The position numbers and the translations under genes are program-made. Of a stretch of DNA of 64,000 bases, positions 62,952-64,000 are shown one piece after another. The notes below the pieces were generated by a model that saw only the letters and a list, made by a program, of their open reading frames with translations, had not been told where the DNA came from and ran no database searches. Where the stretch lies: assembly GCA_019022495.1 (NCBI GenBank), contig JAFEKR010000006.1:2170001-2234000 (forward strand), given 5' to 3'. The first letter of the stretch is position 1. Every line of letters begins with the position of its first letter. Source of the stretch: Epichloe hybrida (Eukaryota; Ascomycota; Sordariomycetes; Hypocreales; Clavicipitaceae).

Positions 62952-64000
62952 TCACAACCAGAGTAGCCACCGCACGGAATTCACCAGCCCCTTTCCCGCG
63001 CCCCAACACACCCTGAGAATCATCACCATGAACCACACGTACCACATGAATCCGACCAGCAGCCACTCCACTGTCAGCCAGAGGGCTCGCCGGACCCATC
63101 GTAGCCGTCTGCGTCTCCGACGGAGCATCTTTTCAATCATGTCGACTACGACCTTGACCTTGAGCGGCTGCCCGAGAGCGACGTCTCGGTTCGTCTCGTC
63201 GGCGAGTTCGCTGGCTCGCCGGCTCTGCTCCGACAGGTCGTCTGCGATGCGTGACCGGACGTCGCCGATGCGGTTTTGAAGCCGCGGGCTCGTTTGAAAG
63301 GTGAATTGATCGGCAGAGGCTTGCCAGCGGCGTCCCGAGCTTTGGATGGCGGTGCTGAGGGACCGACCCGCGACAATGTAAAGCTCGTGATGTGCGACTT
63401 GGCCGTGGCATTGGCGGCCCGGTGGCTGCTGGGCTGAGGAGGCGGTCGCAGCACCTGTAAATGAGAGGGCATCTGGGCAAAATGGTTCGTGAGCCTCTTG
63501 TGCTCGTCTGCTGATTTCCATGGCTTTGATGCCTGTGCTGAGTACCAAGGCGCGCAGGCGGGCAATTTCACGACGTGTCAAGCGCGTTTCCTCTGCAGAA
63601 GTGCCTTTGTCTACAAAGGACCAGTGTCTACTCCCGAAGGACCGGCCGTCGTCTTGTGGCCGCCTCGAGACCTCCACCGCGGAATCGAGTCGTTTGTCCA
63701 CGTCGGTGACACCGTCAGGAACGCTGCTGCCTTGGCCAGAATCCGATTCCGACACTTCGGATTTCCCGGGTCTGTTCTGTCCGTTTTCTAGAGTAGCCGA
63801 AGGTCTCCGAGACACATTTGTAGATGACCCGGAACGGCCACGAGCCTTTTCGTTCTCCGATTCATCCGTGGTTTCAACATCAGGGGGCAGTTCGCTTGTG
63901 CCGTCCCTCTTCCATAACATATCGCCAAGCTTAGAGACGCCGCCTCGAATGGCCGTGTCGATCCGAGGCCCAGCTTTGAAGATCCCACGCAGTCCGGCGG
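62952..64000 (-). CDS. C-terminal part of a membrane-anchored protein of unknown family (cut by window edge)
   Basis: The frame is open from the stop at 62952 to the right edge, about 349 codons, so the start lies outside. At the edge it reads AGLRGIFKAGPRIDTAIRG-GVSKLGDMLWKRDG, which looks like a conserved segment. A Ser/Glu-rich disordered stretch follows, then a helical part (TRREIARLRALVLSTGIKAMEISRRAQEAH). Near 63310-63475 the residues are low complexity and a small intron could be hidden. The end is basic (KMLRRRRRRLRWVRRAL) followed by an aromatic hydrophobic hairpin (WLTVEWLLVGFMWYVWFMVMIL), which should insert in a membrane. I do not recognise the family; an ER or lipid-transfer related membrane protein is only a guess. 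Confidence 0.6.
   Translation of the reverse strand, partial: AGLRGIFKAGPRIDTAIRGGVSKLGDMLWKRDGTSELPPDVETTDESENEKARGRSGSSTNVSRRPSATLENGQNRPGKSEVSESDSGQGSSVPDGVTDVDKRLDSAVEVSRRPQDDGRSFGSRHWSFVDKGTSAEETRLTRREIARLRALVLSTGIKAMEISRRAQEAHEPFCPDALSFTGAATASSAQQPPGRQCHGQVAHHELYIVAGRSLSTAIQSSGRRWQASADQFTFQTSPRLQNRIGDVRSRIADDLSEQSRRASELADETNRDVALGQPLKVKVVVDMIEKMLRRRRRRLRWVRRALWLTVEWLLVGFMWYVWFMVMILRVCWGAGKGLVNSVRWLLWL

Noticed and set aside
63146..63571. Alternative 141-codon ORF overlapping the right-edge gene
   Set aside because: It is a shifted frame of the longer open frame; the C-terminal membrane segment and edge segment both lie in the 62952-64000 frame.
1..64000. Transposons, CRISPR arrays, biosynthetic cluster or viral insertions
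   Set aside because: No transposase, integrase, polymerase, PKS, NRPS or viral protein frames were recognised and no terminal repeats were found; repeats here are short tandem arrays only.

Overview
This 64 kb window is nuclear DNA of a filamentous ascomycete, most likely Sordariomycetes and probably Hypocreales. The evidence is short introns (about 55-230 bp) with GTRNGT donors and CTRAC branch sites, gene spacing of about 2.5 kb, and protein families with filamentous-fungal architecture: a Gly/Tyr-rich PEX13, a KNL1/Spc7 with MELT arrays, a long AT-hook Scm3, and ABCC transporters. The species call is an inference. I see no transposon, virus, CRISPR array or secondary-metabolite cluster.

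Layout. 0-8 kb: UDP-GlcNAc pyrophosphorylase (left end cut), IMP dehydrogenase, and a HIG1-domain mitochondrial protein. 8-24 kb: a full-length ABCC transporter, a 2.8 kb gene-free divergent spacer, CAF-1 subunit Cac2, peroxin Pex13 and tRNA-dihydrouridine synthase Dus3 (with an apparent one-base frameshift). 25-41 kb: a kelch protein, Atg6/Beclin, Scm3, casein kinase II alpha, two small proteins of unknown role (one DUF3807-like) and Atg14. 41-49 kb: kinetochore Spc7, ribosomal protein uS17 (S11), a twin-CX9C protein and a tRNA-Val(AAC). 49-64 kb: a URI/Bud27 prefoldin-like protein, two folylpolyglutamate synthases placed tail to tail, Mic60, Rab5, Sac1 and the 3' part of a membrane-anchored protein cut by the right edge.

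Most genes are housekeeping. Shared themes are: two subunits of the autophagy PI3-kinase complex I (Atg6, Atg14) with Rab5 and Sac1, all acting in phosphoinositide and endosome biology; two proteins of the centromere-kinetochore axis (Scm3, Spc7) with chromatin assembly factor Cac2; and several mitochondrial proteins (HIG1, Mic60, twin CX9C, probably one FPGS). Eight gene pairs are head to head and share promoters.

No clearly new system is visible. The points most worth following are the convergent FPGS paralogue pair, the Dus3 frameshift, a Rab5 gene with a 20-nt microexon and an obligatory GC-AG intron, a start codon split by an intron in uS17, and a 9-bp intergenic word (TACTCCGTA) found six times. 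Exon boundaries come from reading frames, splice consensus and family conservation, without transcript data.
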